NCBI GenBank assembly: GCA_020633515.1
Contig: JACKDM010000045.1
Location: 1-40,763 of the forward strand
Length of the DNA: 40,763 bases
Source: Myxococcales bacterium
GTDB lineage: Bacteria; Myxococcota; Bradymonadia; UBA7976; UBA1532
Reading direction: 5' to 3'
Shown here: positions 16,626 through 24,720 of the stretch, in pieces
How the letters are laid out: the number at the start of each line of letters is the position of its first letter
Position numbering within the stretch: position 1 is the stretch's first letter
Program-made: the position numbers and the translations under genes
The notes under the pieces: model-generated
Told to the model about the DNA's origin: nothing
Databases searched by the model: none
Seen by the model: the letters and a program-made list of their open reading frames with translations, nothing else

Positions 16626-17771
16626 TCACTGCATCGCGATGTCGCCTTCGCCGCCCTTGATGGTGACCGAGAGCGGGGCGACCGCGCCGGCGCCGCCGTT
16701 GCCTTCGGGGTAGGTGACGGTGAAGCGGCAGGTGCCGATGACCTTGCCGACGACGCGGATCCAGTTGGCTTCGTTGGCGCCGACGGTGGGAGGGGCCTGG
16801 GCGGGGGCGTCGTCGCCGCCGCTGGTGGTCTCTTCGTCGGTGTTGGGGTTGGGGGCGCGCTCGACGGCGCAGACGTCGGGGGTGTCGACGGTGAGTTCGA
16901 AGGCGAGGTCGGCCTGGCAGACGGGCTCGTCGTCGGCGACGAGGGGCTGGAGGTAGAAGCCGGTGCCGAGCTCGTTGCCGGCGAAGGCGCAGAGGTCGCG
17001 TTCGCCGTCGCCGACGCAGCCGTCGGTGAACTTGATGAGGCGGGCGCTCTGCACGGCGGCGGGGTCGACGAAGTTCAGGGTGACCGCGTCGCCGCCGGCG
17101 TCGCCGCGCACGGTGACGGTGGTGGGGGTGTCGGGGTAGCCGGTGAAGTGGAACCATTGCTGGTCCTTGCTGGCCTCGTCGAGGGTGAGGCTGCCGGCGG
17201 GCTCGATGGTGATGGGATGGTGGCCGTAGCCGATGACGGGCTCGGCGTTGCCGAGGGCGTTGTCGGCGAAGAAGTCATAGGTGAGCCAGAGGTCACCGCG
17301 GGTGTTGGTGAGGTAGTGGCCGGCGCGGTCGAGGGTGCAGGTGTGGAAGAGCTTGACGTCGTCGACGACGGCGGCGCGGAAGGTGACGCTGTCTTCGACG
17401 CTCTTGCCTTTGTTGCCGCTGCTCTGGAGGGTCGCGGTGACGGTGAGCTTCGTGGTGCCGGCGCCGATGCCTTCGAAGGTGACGACGTTGCGGGTGAAGG
17501 CGGCGGCGCGGATGACGGCCTCGTCTTCGGTGGTGGCCGCGGTGACGGTGGGGTCGGGGCGCAGGCCGGTGAAGAGGCCGCCGGCTTCTTCGATGCGCAT
17601 GTCGAGGCGGGCGCCGACGGCGACGGGCTTGTTGAAGTTGGCGGGGTTGTCGTCGGTGACATAGGAGAAGCGCAGGAGGCCTTGTTCGCCGGTCTGTTCG
17701 GACTGGCAGGCGAGCGCGGGGAGGGTGAGGGCGGCGAGGGCGAGCGGGCGCAGGCGGTCGAGGTGGGGCAT
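16626..17771 (-). CDS. Lipoprotein with Ig-like region, function unknown
   Basis: 381 aa. ATG at 17771 with GGAGGA upstream; the signal peptide ends LTLPALAC, a clear lipobox. Residues about 60-140 (VTAATTEDEAVIRAAAFTRN, then GAGTTKLTVTATLQ) look like a bacterial Ig-like (Big-2 type) beta-sandwich. The middle has Asp/Gly-rich strands and several Cys (FHTCTLDRAG, DGCVGDGERDLCAF, CQADLAFEL, CAVERAP) that could form disulphides. The C-terminal 80 residues again look Ig-like (CRFTVTYPEGN to LSVTIKGG). It is convergent with the broken lipoprotein at 15950 and 119 nt downstream of the SDR gene. Surface-exposed or periplasmic; no enzyme motif. Confidence 0.78.
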   Translation of the reverse strand: MPHLDRLRPLALAALTLPALACQSEQTGEQGLLRFSYVTDDNPANFNKPVAVGARLDMRIEEAGGLFTGLRPDPTVTAATTEDEAVIRAAAFTRNVVTFEGIGAGTTKLTVTATLQSSGNKGKSVEDSVTFRAAVVDDVKLFHTCTLDRAGHYLTNTRGDLWLTYDFFADNALGNAEPVIGYGHHPITIEPAGSLTLDEASKDQQWFHFTGYPDTPTTVTVRGDAGGDAVTLNFVDPAAVQSARLIKFTDGCVGDGERDLCAFAGNELGTGFYLQPLVADDEPVCQADLAFELTVDTPDVCAVERAPNPNTDEETTSGGDDAPAQAPPTVGANEANWIRVVGKVIGTCRFTVTYPEGNGGAGAVAPLSVTIKGGEGDIAMQ

Positions 17772-17890
17772 GGCTTCCTCCGTCGATGGGTGGCGCGGCG
17801 GCAGGGCCGGGCGGCGCGGGGGATATTCATCGATCCGGGCGCGGTCGAGCATGGGACAGACCGGCGCGGGGGGCAAGGGGGCGGGTGGGA

Positions 17891-18733
17891 TCAGCGGGTG
17901 GCGATCGCGTCGGCGGCGGCGAGCATGGCGTCGGTGCGCTTGCGGATCTCGGCGGCGGTGAAGGGGTGGGTGAAGATCCAGAAGCGGCGGGCTTCGACGG
18001 CGTCGAGCACGATCGCGGCGGCGGCGGCGGGGTGCATGCCGGTGGCGACGGCCTGCGCGACGTAGGCGGTGACGGCGTCGCGGAGGCGGTCGGGGGCGCG
18101 GGTGTCGTGGGCTGCACAAGCGCGGGTGTTGGTGGCGAGCGCGGTCTGGATGTAGCCGGGGCAGAACGCGGAGACGCCGAGGCGGGGGGCGTGGCCGGCC
18201 ATGGTGAGCTCTTGGGCGAGGGTCTCGCTGACGAGGACGACGCCGTGTTTGGCGAGGGTGTAGGGGCCGAAGCCGGGGTTGGTGGTGACGCCGGCGAGGG
18301 AGGCGACGTTGACGATGTGGCCGGGTTGGCCGCCGTCGATCATGGCGGGGACGATGGCGCGGAGGCCGTGGAGGACGCCGTAGAGGTTGACGTCGAGGCT
18401 GTGGCGCCAGTCGTCGAGGTGGCCGGCGAGGATGGAGCCGGCGGCGCCGACGCCGGCGTTGTTGACGAGGAGGTGGATGGCGCCGAAGGCGGTGAGCGCG
18501 GCGTCGCGGAGGGCTTCGTGGTCGGCGGGGAGGCGGACGTCGGCGCGGCGGGCGACGACGCGGGCGCCGGCGGCGCGGAGGGCGTCGGCGGTGGCGGTGA
18601 GGGCGGTCTCGTCGATGTCGCCGAGGGCGAGGGCCATGCCGCGGGCGGCGGCGGCTTCGGCGAGGGCGCGGCCGATGCCGCCAGCGGCGCCGGTGATGAG
18701 CGCGACGCGGTCGCGGAGGTCGAAGGCGGGCAC
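17891..18733 (-). CDS. Classical short-chain dehydrogenase/reductase
   Basis: 280 aa from a GTG at 18733, directly behind the stop of the glycerol-1-phosphate dehydrogenase gene. Rossmann motif TGAAGGIG (residues 14-21), NNAG near 90, catalytic Ser in VNVASLAG and Y-T-L-A-K as the YxxxK pair. The acidic residue of GDIDE at the end of beta-2 suggests NAD(H) preference, as in many SDRs. The substrate is unknown. Tight coupling to the upstream dehydrogenase suggests related lipid or polyol metabolism, but that is inference. Confidence 0.9.
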   Translation of the reverse strand: MPAFDLRDRVALITGAAGGIGRALAEAAAARGMALALGDIDETALTATADALRAAGARVVARRADVRLPADHEALRDAALTAFGAIHLLVNNAGVGAAGSILAGHLDDWRHSLDVNLYGVLHGLRAIVPAMIDGGQPGHIVNVASLAGVTTNPGFGPYTLAKHGVVLVSETLAQELTMAGHAPRLGVSAFCPGYIQTALATNTRACAAHDTRAPDRLRDAVTAYVAQAVATGMHPAAAAAIVLDAVEARRFWIFTHPFTAAEIRKRTDAMLAAADAIATR

Positions 18734-18734
18734 G

Positions 18735-20003
18735 TCAGACGCCCGCTTCGTCGAGGAGGGCGTCGGCGGCGCCGGGGAGGAGGCCGAGGTCGAAGCCGAG
18801 GTCGAGCACGGTGAGGCGGTCGCGGATGTCGCGGGCGAGGCGGAGGACGCGGGCGGCGCCGGGGCGGGGTTCGTCGAGCGCTTCGAGGGTGGTGGGGGCG
18901 TGGGCGGCGTCGAGGATGGCGCGGAGCGCGGCGGGCGGGGGGAGCTTGCGGGCGAGGAGGCCGGCCCGGAGCGCGGGCCAGCGCTGCTTCAGCGTGGCGA
19001 GGCGACCTTGGGCGCGGTTGTGTTTCTTCTTGGCCTGGGGGAGCACGACGTCGGCGAGGGGGCCGAAGTCGTGGCGGATGCGGGCCTCTTCGACAGGCCA
19101 GGGCGGGGGCGGGGTGAAGGTGGGGGCTTCGAGCGCGAGCAGGCGCTGGTAGAGCGCGGCGCTGATGAGGGTGCAGACGCCGACCTGGGCGCCGTGGAGG
19201 CGGATCTCCTTGCCCGCCGCGTGGCGCTCCATGTCCCAGAGGTGGCTGAGGAGGTGCTCGCCGCCGCTGGCGGGGGCGCTGCTGCCGGCGACGACCATGG
19301 CGACGCCGCTGAGGGTGAGCGCTTCGCCGAGCGCGCCGTGGGCGTCGGGGTCGCGGGCGGCGATGCCGGCGGCGGCGGCGGCGGCGCGGTCGACGGCGGC
19401 GTCGACGATGCGGGAGGGCAGGGTCTCGTAGGTGCCGCCTTCGATGGCGGCGGCGAGCCAGTAGTCGCTGTCGCTGACGGGCTTGCTCATGAGGTCGCCG
19501 AGGCCGGCGCGGGCGAGCGCGGGGGGGGCTTGGGCGAGGATGTCGGTGTCGAGCACGATGGCGCGGGCGGGCGAGGCGGGCACGGTGGTCTTGAGGCCGC
19601 CGCTGAGGATGGCGGCGATGCCGCTGGCGTAGCCGTTCATGCTGGCCGCGGTGCCGAGCACGACGAAGGGCACGCCGGCGAGGGTCGCGGCGCGCTTGCA
19701 GAGGTCGTTGATGGTGCCGCTGCCGATGGCGATGAGGCCGGTGTGGGCGCCGATGGCGGCGCGGACGCGCTCGACGGTGGCGTCGTCGGCGTGGGGGTGG
19801 GGGCCGAGGTCGAGGGTGGGGGCGGCGAGGTCGAGGGGGCCGGCGGCGCGGGCGGTGTCGGGGTCGCAGACGACGAGAGGGCGGGGGCCGGCGTGGCGGG
19901 CGGCGAGGGCGGGGAGCTCGGCGCGGGCGCCGCGGCCGATGACGACGTCGTGGGGGAGGTCGGCGTCGGGGAGGGGCACGGGGGTGAGGTCGGCGAGCTT
20001 CAC
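18735..20003 (-). CDS. sn-Glycerol-1-phosphate dehydrogenase-like (EgsA/AraM family)
   Basis: 422 aa from a GTG at 20003 with AGGAG upstream. It has the motifs of the Fe/Zn alcohol-dehydrogenase superfamily branch that reduces dihydroxyacetone phosphate to sn-glycerol-1-phosphate: nucleotide site GSGTIND (94-100), GTAASMNGYAS (117-127), and the metal site D170 (AGLGDLMSKPVSDSD), H250 (SGGEHLLSH) and H270 (LHGAQVGV). This enzyme sets the archaeal glycerol backbone stereochemistry; bacterial members such as EgsA of Bacillus make the same product. The SDR gene begins one base after its stop, and an acyltransferase gene is divergent 157 bp away, giving a lipid-like context. Confidence 0.88.
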   Translation of the reverse strand: MKLADLTPVPLPDADLPHDVVIGRGARAELPALAARHAGPRPLVVCDPDTARAAGPLDLAAPTLDLGPHPHADDATVERVRAAIGAHTGLIAIGSGTINDLCKRAATLAGVPFVVLGTAASMNGYASGIAAILSGGLKTTVPASPARAIVLDTDILAQAPPALARAGLGDLMSKPVSDSDYWLAAAIEGGTYETLPSRIVDAAVDRAAAAAAGIAARDPDAHGALGEALTLSGVAMVVAGSSAPASGGEHLLSHLWDMERHAAGKEIRLHGAQVGVCTLISAALYQRLLALEAPTFTPPPPWPVEEARIRHDFGPLADVVLPQAKKKHNRAQGRLATLKQRWPALRAGLLARKLPPPAALRAILDAAHAPTTLEALDEPRPGAARVLRLARDIRDRLTVLDLGFDLGLLPGAADALLDEAGV

Positions 20004-20121
20004 GGCGTCTCCTGGCGCGGGCGGCGCGGGTCGGGCGCGGGTCGGGGCGCGGGTCGGGGCGCGGTCGGGCGGTCGCATGGTGCAGCGGCGGGGTGGGGTT
20101 CGACAAGCCCCGTGGGGTGAC

Positions 20122-20150
20122 TTGTGCCGGCGGCGCGGGCGGGTGAGAAT
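20122..20150 (+). promoter_or_regulatory. Possible promoter for the acyltransferase gene
   Basis: TTGTGC (20122-20127), 17 bp, then GAGAAT (20145-20150), ending 10 bp before the ATG at 20161. It lies in the 157-bp divergent region with the glycerol-1-phosphate dehydrogenase gene. A weak match. Confidence 0.3.
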
Positions 20151-20160
20151 CGCCGCCGTC

Positions 20161-21006
20161 ATGCCGACCGCCTTCGAAGATCTGCTGCGCGGCGCGTTCG
20201 AGCGCCGGTTGCCGAGCGAGCTCGTGGAGCGGGTCGAGGCGCTGCAAGAGGCGCTCGGGGGGCGGGAGACCGATGACTTCGGCTTCGCGCCGGAGCAGCT
20301 CAAGTACGTGCTGCCGGTCGTGGGGCTGGTCTATCACCATTGGTTCCGGGTGGAGCCGATCGGGCTCGAGCACATCCCGGCGGGGCGGGTGCTGCTCGTC
20401 GCCAATCACAGCGGGCAGTTGCCGCTCGACGCGATGATGGTGGCGACGTCGCTGTTGCTCGACGCGCAGCCGCCGCGGGCGGTGCGGTCGATGATCGAGC
20501 GGTGGGTGCCGTCGCTGCCGTTCGTGAGCACGTGGTTCAGCCGGTGGGGGCAGGTGCTCGGGACGCCGGAGAACTGCCGGGCGCTGCTGGACGCGGGGCA
20601 CGCGGTGCTGGTGTTCCCCGAGGGGGTGCGGGGGATCAACAAGACGTGGCGGCAGCGCTATACGCTGCAGGCATTCGGGCATGGCTTCATGCGGCTGGCG
20701 CTCGAGACGGGGACGCCGATCGTGCCGGTGGCGGTGGTGGGGGCCGAGGAGCAGTACCCGACGCCGTTCAACCTGGTGCGGGTGGGGCGGGCGCTGGGGC
20801 TGCCGTCGCTGCCGGTGCCGATGAGCCCGCTCGGGCCGCTGCCGTTGCCGGTGAAGTATCGGATCTACTTCGGGCGGCCGATCTCGGTGATCGGCGATCC
20901 CAACGACGACGAGGCGGAGATCGCGAGCCGGGTGGGGGTGGTGCGCGACGCGATCGCGGCGCTGATCTCGCGGGGGCTCGGCGAGCGGAGGGGTTGGTTC
21001 GAGTGA
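20161..21006 (+). CDS. Lysophospholipid acyltransferase-like protein (PlsC/LPLAT superfamily)
   Basis: 281 aa from the ATG at 20161. Catalytic block NHSGQLPLDAMM (His about residue 81) and the substrate-binding FPEGVRG (about 158) are the PlsC-type motifs. The NHSG-x-LP-x-D form belongs to the MGAT-like LPLAT branch, not to classical HX4D PlsC. No clear membrane helix, though hydrophobic stretches (VLPVVGLVYHHW) may contact the bilayer. It overlaps the next gene by GTGA, so the two are coupled. The acyl acceptor is unknown. With the divergent glycerol-1-phosphate dehydrogenase it suggests phospholipid or ether-lipid metabolism. Confidence 0.88.
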   Translation: MPTAFEDLLRGAFERRLPSELVERVEALQEALGGRETDDFGFAPEQLKYVLPVVGLVYHHWFRVEPIGLEHIPAGRVLLVANHSGQLPLDAMMVATSLLLDAQPPRAVRSMIERWVPSLPFVSTWFSRWGQVLGTPENCRALLDAGHAVLVFPEGVRGINKTWRQRYTLQAFGHGFMRLALETGTPIVPVAVVGAEEQYPTPFNLVRVGRALGLPSLPVPMSPLGPLPLPVKYRIYFGRPISVIGDPNDDEAEIASRVGVVRDAIAALISRGLGERRGWFE

Positions 21007-21929
21007 AGGTCGCCATCACCGGCATCAGCGGGCGCTTCGGGGCGCTGCTCGCGCGGCGGCTGCATCGGCGGCACGCGGTCACCGGGATCGATCGGCGGCC
21101 GTTCGCGGGCGCGCCGAAGGATGTCGAGGTGCATCGCATGGACATCCGCCGCAAGCGCTGCGAGTCGATCTTTCGGGCGGGGCGCTTCGACGCGGTGGTG
21201 CATCTCAACCTGATGCACGATCCGCGGGCGTCGAGCCGCGATCACTTCTCGTTCAACATCCATGGCACCGCGCGGGTGGTGGAGTATTGCGCGCGGCATG
21301 GGATCGGGAAGCTGGTGCTGTTGTCGAGCGCAAATGTCTATGGGCCGCGGGCGGACAATACGCAGTTTCTGACCGAGGACGCGCCGTTGATGGGCGGCGA
21401 GCGGTTCAGTGACATCCGGGATCTGATCGCGGTGGACATGCTGGGGCAGAGCTTCTTCTGGAAGTATCCCGAGCTGGAGACGGTGATCCTGCGGCCGGTT
21501 CACATCCTGGGCGCGGTGCACAACGCGCCGTCGAACTATCTGCGGCTGCGGCGGCCGTGGACGCTGGCGGGCTTCGATCCGATGGTGCAGGTGATCCACG
21601 AGGACGACGTGGCGCAGGCGATCGAGGCGGCGCTCACGCCGGGGGTGCGGGGGGTGTTCAACCTGCCGGGGTGCGCGCCGGCGCCGCTGTCGAGCTTGAT
21701 CGAGCGGGCGGGGGGGCGGCCGTTGCCGTTGCCGCATCCGGTGGCGGAGGCGGCGCTGGGGCAGGCGTGGCGGCTGCGGTTGACGGGGTTTCCGCCGCCG
21801 GAGCTGGATCACCTGCGTTATGTCTGCATGGTGGATGGGAGCGGGGCGCGGGAGGTGCTGGGGTTCAGCGCGGCGCATGATCTGGACGCGACGATGGCGC
21901 ACCTGCGGCGGACGCGGCTGTTGGTGTGA
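21003..21929 (+). CDS. Extended (atypical) SDR, NAD-dependent epimerase/dehydratase family, catalytic YxxxK altered
   Basis: 308 aa from a GTG at 21003 inside the previous stop. N-terminal Rossmann fold with TGISGRFG (6-13). The substrate domain has LLSSANVYGP, where the Ser of the active site is kept. At the place of Y-x-x-x-K it reads F-S-D-I-R, so both Tyr and Lys appear substituted. The C-terminal part (VIHEDDVAQAIEAAL, then GVFNLPGCAPAPLSSL) is typical of sugar epimerase-like members. Either a binding or regulatory protein or an enzyme with a different mechanism. Coupled to the acyltransferase, so a membrane-lipid role is likely. Confidence 0.85.
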   Translation: MKVAITGISGRFGALLARRLHRRHAVTGIDRRPFAGAPKDVEVHRMDIRRKRCESIFRAGRFDAVVHLNLMHDPRASSRDHFSFNIHGTARVVEYCARHGIGKLVLLSSANVYGPRADNTQFLTEDAPLMGGERFSDIRDLIAVDMLGQSFFWKYPELETVILRPVHILGAVHNAPSNYLRLRRPWTLAGFDPMVQVIHEDDVAQAIEAALTPGVRGVFNLPGCAPAPLSSLIERAGGRPLPLPHPVAEAALGQAWRLRLTGFPPPELDHLRYVCMVDGSGAREVLGFSAAHDLDATMAHLRRTRLLV

Positions 21930-21942
21930 TGGGTCGAGCGCG

Positions 21943-21963
21943 GATGCCATCGACGATGGCATC
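21943..21963. promoter_or_regulatory. Perfect palindrome GATGCCATCG-A-CGATGGCATC upstream of apaH
   Basis: Two 10-bp arms around one central base, 13 bp after the stop at 21929. Further half-sites GATGGCATG or GATGGCATC lie at 21986, 21994 and 22012, and a TATAGT box (21976-21981) lies among them. The centre is too tight for an RNA hairpin loop, so an operator for a dimeric regulator is more likely than a terminator. Confidence 0.4.
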
Positions 21964-21975
21964 GAATGGTTTGAA

Positions 21976-21981
21976 TATAGT
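21976..21981 (+). promoter_or_regulatory. TATAGT, -10-like box upstream of apaH
   Basis: It sits in a local AT-rich patch (TTTGAATATAGTTTC) that is striking in this GC-rich window, 60 bp before the apaH ATG. No convincing -35 box was found at the right distance. Confidence 0.4.
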
Positions 21982-22040
21982 TTCGGATGGCATGATGGCA
22001 TCGCGCGTCTCGATGGCATCGTCGTGAGTGATGGAGAGGG

Positions 22041-22865
22041 ATGGCGACCTACGCGATCGGTGACATCCAGGGGTGCGGGGCGACGCTGGACGCGCTGCTC
22101 GGGCACATCGGCTTCGACCCGGCGCGCGACCGGCTGTGGTGCGCGGGTGATGTGGTGAATCGGGGGCCGGATTCGCTGGGGGTGGTGCGGCGGCTGATGG
22201 GGCTCGGGTCGCGGGTGACGGTGACGCTCGGGAATCACGATCTGCATCTGCTCGGCCGGGTGGCGGGCGCGCGGGGGGCGAAGCGGGGCGATACGCTCGA
22301 CGCGGTGCTGGCGGCGCCGGATCGGGGGGCGATCGTGGACTGGCTGCGGCGGCAGCCGGTGATGCACGTCGAGGGGGGGTGGGTGATGTTCCATGCGGGG
22401 CTGCTGCCGGCGTGGAAGCTGGCGACGGCGCGGCGGTGGGCGGAGCAGGTGGAGGGCGCGCTGGGGGCGGCTGATTGGGCGGGGTTCCTGGTGGAGGCGG
22501 AGGGGGCGCTGCCGGGTTCGTGGGACGGGGCCGATCGGGGGGAGCGGCTGCGGTTGACGTTGGCGGCGTTGACGCGGCTGCGGATGGTGGACGCGGCGGG
22601 GTGGCCGGCGTGGGATTACAAGGGGCCGCCGGCGGGGGCGCCGGCGGGGCTGTCGCCGTGGTACGCGGGGCGGCGGCATGGGGCGGGGGCGCCGAAGCTG
22701 CTTTTCGGGCATTGGGCGGCGCATGGGTTCGCGCGGCTCGAGGTGGGTTATGCGCTGGACTCGGGGTGCGTGTGGGGGCAGGCGTTGACGGCGCTGCGGC
22801 TCGATGACGAGGCGGTGTTCACGGTGCCGACGGCGGCGGTCGATCGGCGGGCGGTGTACGGGTGA
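22041..22865 (+). CDS. apaH: Symmetrical bis(5'-nucleosyl)-tetraphosphatase
   Basis: 274 aa. It cleaves Ap4A to two ADP and so controls dinucleoside tetraphosphates and Np4N RNA caps. The PPP-family metallophosphatase motifs are all present: GDIQGC (7-12), GDVVNRGPDSL (about 36-46), GNHDLHLL (about 64-71), FHAGLLPAW and FGHWAAHG. The MATYAIGDIQGC start is family-typical, with GGAGAGGG directly before the ATG at 22041. It stands alone on the plus strand between the SDR gene and the AAA ATPase gene. The upstream palindrome may regulate it. Confidence 0.96.
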   Translation: MATYAIGDIQGCGATLDALLGHIGFDPARDRLWCAGDVVNRGPDSLGVVRRLMGLGSRVTVTLGNHDLHLLGRVAGARGAKRGDTLDAVLAAPDRGAIVDWLRRQPVMHVEGGWVMFHAGLLPAWKLATARRWAEQVEGALGAADWAGFLVEAEGALPGSWDGADRGERLRLTLAALTRLRMVDAAGWPAWDYKGPPAGAPAGLSPWYAGRRHGAGAPKLLFGHWAAHGFARLEVGYALDSGCVWGQALTALRLDDEAVFTVPTAAVDRRAVYG

Positions 22866-22925
22866 GCGGCGGGGGGTCGGTGGCGGGTCGTCCGATACGG
22901 CGCGGCGGGGACCCCTCACGAGGGC

Positions 22926-22954
22926 TCGACTTCACGGCGAGGCGCGCGTATGCT
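22926..22954 (+). promoter_or_regulatory. Sigma70-type promoter for the AAA ATPase/Toprim pair
   Basis: TCGACT (22926-22931), 17 bp, TATGCT (22949-22954); each box matches the consensus at four of six positions. It lies 72 bp before the ATG at 23026, leaving a short leader. The pair therefore seems to have its own promoter, separate from apaH. Confidence 0.45.
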
Positions 22955-23025
22955 GCCGGTCCGCCGCGGCGCCCCGCGCGCAGGCGACCATCCCGATATC
23001 CTCCGTTTCCTCCGACCGGAGCACG

Positions 23026-24720
23026 ATGAAGGCCACCGACATCCCCCAGGCCGACAGCTTGAGCCGGGTGCGCGAGCTGGTCCAGGCGGTGCAGTTCGGC
23101 GCCGCCGACGCTCAGCGGCTGCAGAAGGTCATGACCCTGCATCCGCGCCACGTGGGCTATCACCTGCACGCGGCGCGCATCTTGAACTGGCTCGATCGTC
23201 AGGAAGAGTCGATCGCGATCACCGAGGACGGCGAGGCGTTGCTCGCGACCGAGGTGGGTGGCGACGCCGAGCGGGCGATCTTCCGCTCGTCGATCGAGCA
23301 GAGCCCTTCGATTCAGGCGGTGGCGGCCGATCTGCTGGCGGATGAGCCGCCGGAGCAGGCGGTGCTCTGTCAGCGGATCGAGGAGGTCGCGGGCATCGCG
23401 CCGGCGACGGCGCGGCGGCGGGCGTCGACGCTGTTGCGGTGGCGGACGCAGGCGCTGCCGTCGGAGCGGCCACGGCCGGCGCCGGCGCGGCCGAAGGAGC
23501 CGAGCCGGGCGTCGATCGTGAGCGATACGTTGCGGTTGGCGCGGGTCGAGGTGGAGCGGTACGGGCTCTTGCGCTCGGTGAAGGTCGATCTGGACGAGAG
23601 CGCGGTGTTGATCGGGCCGAACGCGAGCGGGAAGAGCACGCTGTTCGACGCGGTGGCGTTCGTGGGTGACGCGCTGCGCGAGGGCGTGGCGGCGGCGATC
23701 TCGCGGCGGGGCGATTCGCTGGCCGATCTGCTGTGGTTCGGCGAGGGGAGCTTCTTCGCGATCGCGGTGGAGCTGTTGCTGCCGCCGAGCTTGCGGGGCG
23801 AGTTCACCCGGGCGCGGTACGAGGTGGAGATCGGGGCGCTCGAGGATGCGCCGGGGCAGACGGGGGTGCGGCGGGAGTCGCTGTTCCTGATGCCGGAGCG
23901 GGAGCCGGCGCCGACGGTGATCCAGGGGGCGGTGCCGCGGCGGTGGCGGAAGGTGCTGGGGCTGACGGGGCAGTCGGGGCAGGCGCGGTACGGGGGCGAG
24001 GGCGGGAATCGGAAGACGACGACGGCTTCGATCGGGGCGGATGCGCTGGCGTTGGCGCATCTGCCGGATGATATCGAGCGGTTCCCGGTGGCGGAGCGGG
24101 TGGCGGGGTTCTTCGCGCATGGGCTGCGGCGGATCGCTCTGGAGCCGTCGGCGATGGCGCGGCCGTGTCCGAAGGATGCGCCGGATTATCTGCTGGCCGA
24201 TGGCGGGAACCTGCCGATGGTGGTGCGGATGCTGGCGGCGGGGGATATCGGGCGGTGTGAGGAGTGGCTGGCGCACGTTCGGGAGGCGCTGCCGACGATC
24301 GAGCTGGTGAAGGTGGAGGATCTGGGCGACTACCTGGAGCTGGTGGTGGGCTTCCGGGGCGGGCACGAGGTGCCGGCGCGGCGGCTGGGGCGGGGGGTGC
24401 TGCGGATCCTGGGGGTGACGCTGGTGCCGTATGTGGCGGAGCCCGATACCGTTTACTTGATCGAGGAGCCGGAGAACGGGGTCCATCCGAGCGCGGTGGA
24501 GGCGATCGCGCAGGCGTTGTCGTGGAGCCCGGAGAATCAGATCCTCGTCGCGACGCATTCGCCGGTGTGGCTGGGGTTGTGCCCGCTGGACCGGTTGTTG
24601 TGCGTGACCCGTGAGGCGGGCGCCGCGCGTATCGTGCCGGCGACCGCGCTCTTGCACCTCGAAGGCTGGTCCGGAGAGGTCGATCTGCCCACCTTGTTCG
24701 CTGCCGGGTTGTTGAGCTGA
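23026..24720 (+). CDS. AAA_21/OLD-type ATPase with winged-helix-like N-terminal domain; candidate defence ATPase
   Basis: 564 aa; ATG at 23026 with GGAG upstream. Residues 1-145 are the paralogue of the stand-alone protein at 2836-3390, ending TARRRASTLLRWR. A Pro-rich linker (147-162) leads to an ABC/SMC-like ATPase: Walker A GPNASGKST (197-205), a signature-like RRLGRGVLRILG, Walker B VYLIEEPENG (Glu480-Glu481) and switch His511 in ATHSPVW. No Toprim nuclease is fused at the C-terminus, unlike GajA or classical OLD. Instead a separate Toprim-like gene overlaps its stop (TGATG). ATPase plus small nuclease-like partner is the layout of several anti-phage systems such as PARIS (AriA/AriB). Assignment to defence is inference. 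It might instead act in DNA repair. Confidence 0.85.
   Translation: MKATDIPQADSLSRVRELVQAVQFGAADAQRLQKVMTLHPRHVGYHLHAARILNWLDRQEESIAITEDGEALLATEVGGDAERAIFRSSIEQSPSIQAVAADLLADEPPEQAVLCQRIEEVAGIAPATARRRASTLLRWRTQALPSERPRPAPARPKEPSRASIVSDTLRLARVEVERYGLLRSVKVDLDESAVLIGPNASGKSTLFDAVAFVGDALREGVAAAISRRGDSLADLLWFGEGSFFAIAVELLLPPSLRGEFTRARYEVEIGALEDAPGQTGVRRESLFLMPEREPAPTVIQGAVPRRWRKVLGLTGQSGQARYGGEGGNRKTTTASIGADALALAHLPDDIERFPVAERVAGFFAHGLRRIALEPSAMARPCPKDAPDYLLADGGNLPMVVRMLAAGDIGRCEEWLAHVREALPTIELVKVEDLGDYLELVVGFRGGHEVPARRLGRGVLRILGVTLVPYVAEPDTVYLIEEPENGVHPSAVEAIAQALSWSPENQILVATHSPVWLGLCPLDRLLCVTREAGAARIVPATALLHLEGWSGEVDLPTLFAAGLLS

Noticed and set aside
21943..21963. Intrinsic terminator after the SDR gene
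   Set aside because: The palindrome has a one-base centre and no following T-run.
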